A DNA stretch of 64,000 nucleotides from Branchipolynoe longqiensis (taxonomy: Eukaryota > Annelida > Polychaeta > Phyllodocida > Polynoidae): positions 113,874,776-113,938,775 of the forward strand of contig CM059188.1 of NCBI GenBank assembly GCA_030323885.1, in the 5' to 3' direction. Below the pieces are notes generated by a model, which was given only the letters and a program-made list of their open reading frames with translations, was not told the origin of the DNA and did not search any database. The translations under genes were made by a program, and so were the position numbers. Below are positions 63,681 through 64,000 of the stretch, piece after piece. Positions within the stretch are counted from its first letter, which is position 1, and every line of letters begins with the position of its first letter.

Positions 63681-64000
63681 TCACCATCGAATTAAATAGT
63701 AATTAAAACACCACAATTAATTCAATATTTATACTTGCAATAAATAATTTGCGATATTGTTCTATTTTCATAGTATTATTTTAAATTTACACTGATCATT
63801 TCAGCATCTGCAATGGTACTATATTCTAAATTAAACATATGAGAAAGAATTGGCAAATCTGTGCTAAATTGTTGTATAATCCACCAAGGAAGATGGTGAG
63901 CTCTTGAGGGCCACTTCTTCACACCTCAGTGGGGACACAAGGGTCACTTGAGTTTCCGCCCAGTGACATCGGGTGCAAATCGTTTATATATTCGCCCCCC
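63681..64000. other. Unassigned AT-rich right edge
   Basis: No gene or shared repeat seen. Confidence 0.4.

Overview
This window is eukaryotic, repeat-saturated, non-coding DNA. I see no prokaryotic operon, no rRNA, no intact tRNA gene and no complete protein-coding gene. The mix of tRNA-headed SINEs, non-LTR retrotransposon scraps, short inverted-repeat DNA elements (MITEs) and long minisatellites points to an invertebrate animal. One SINE family (here SINE-3) looks like the abundant tRNA-derived SINEs I know from molluscs, so a mollusc or other lophotrochozoan is my best guess. That is inference, not proof. All family names below (SINE-1, M1, M2, D and so on) are local labels.

The dominant repeat is SINE-1, with more than 45 copies or pieces on both strands. 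It has a tRNA-like head with A and B boxes, a common body of about 240 bp, and a tail of either CAACCAACC or CAACAAACAAAC type. Two head types (SINE-1a and SINE-1b) share the body. SINE-2, SINE-3 and SINE-4 are rarer. Many SINEs are split by younger elements, and these nested insertions give good evidence for target-site duplications.

The second layer is DNA elements with terminal inverted repeats. M1 has TTAA flanks and about 12 copies, including one copy inside another and a terminal 73-bp tandem array. M5, M11 and a palindromic element at 25.7 kb have TA flanks and look pogo/mariner-like. A hAT-like element splits an RNase H LINE fragment at 26.9-27.8 kb. A set of fold-back families (M2, M3, M4, M6, M7, M8, M9) have different interiors but similar tips (roughly TAAAGGCCCNGTCACAC) and TA-rich targets. 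This set is the most interesting feature of the window.

The third layer is tandem arrays, from 7-bp words at 0.4-1.7 kb to a 1.45-kb CTG/CTT-type array at 47.7-49.2 kb and a CACTG/CACCG array at 62.7-63.7 kb.

Coding traces are few. There are three non-LTR retrotransposon fragments (17.7-18.0, 21.8-22.1 and 26.7-28.1 kb). There is a possible first exon of a P2X7-C-terminal-like protein at 32.7 kb, a possible terminal exon of an unrecognised protein at 53.05-53.24 kb, and a TATA-led GC-rich stretch at 1.7-2.2 kb. A solo LTR lies at 32.8-33.15 kb. Coordinates of repeat edges were read by eye and may be off by a few bases.
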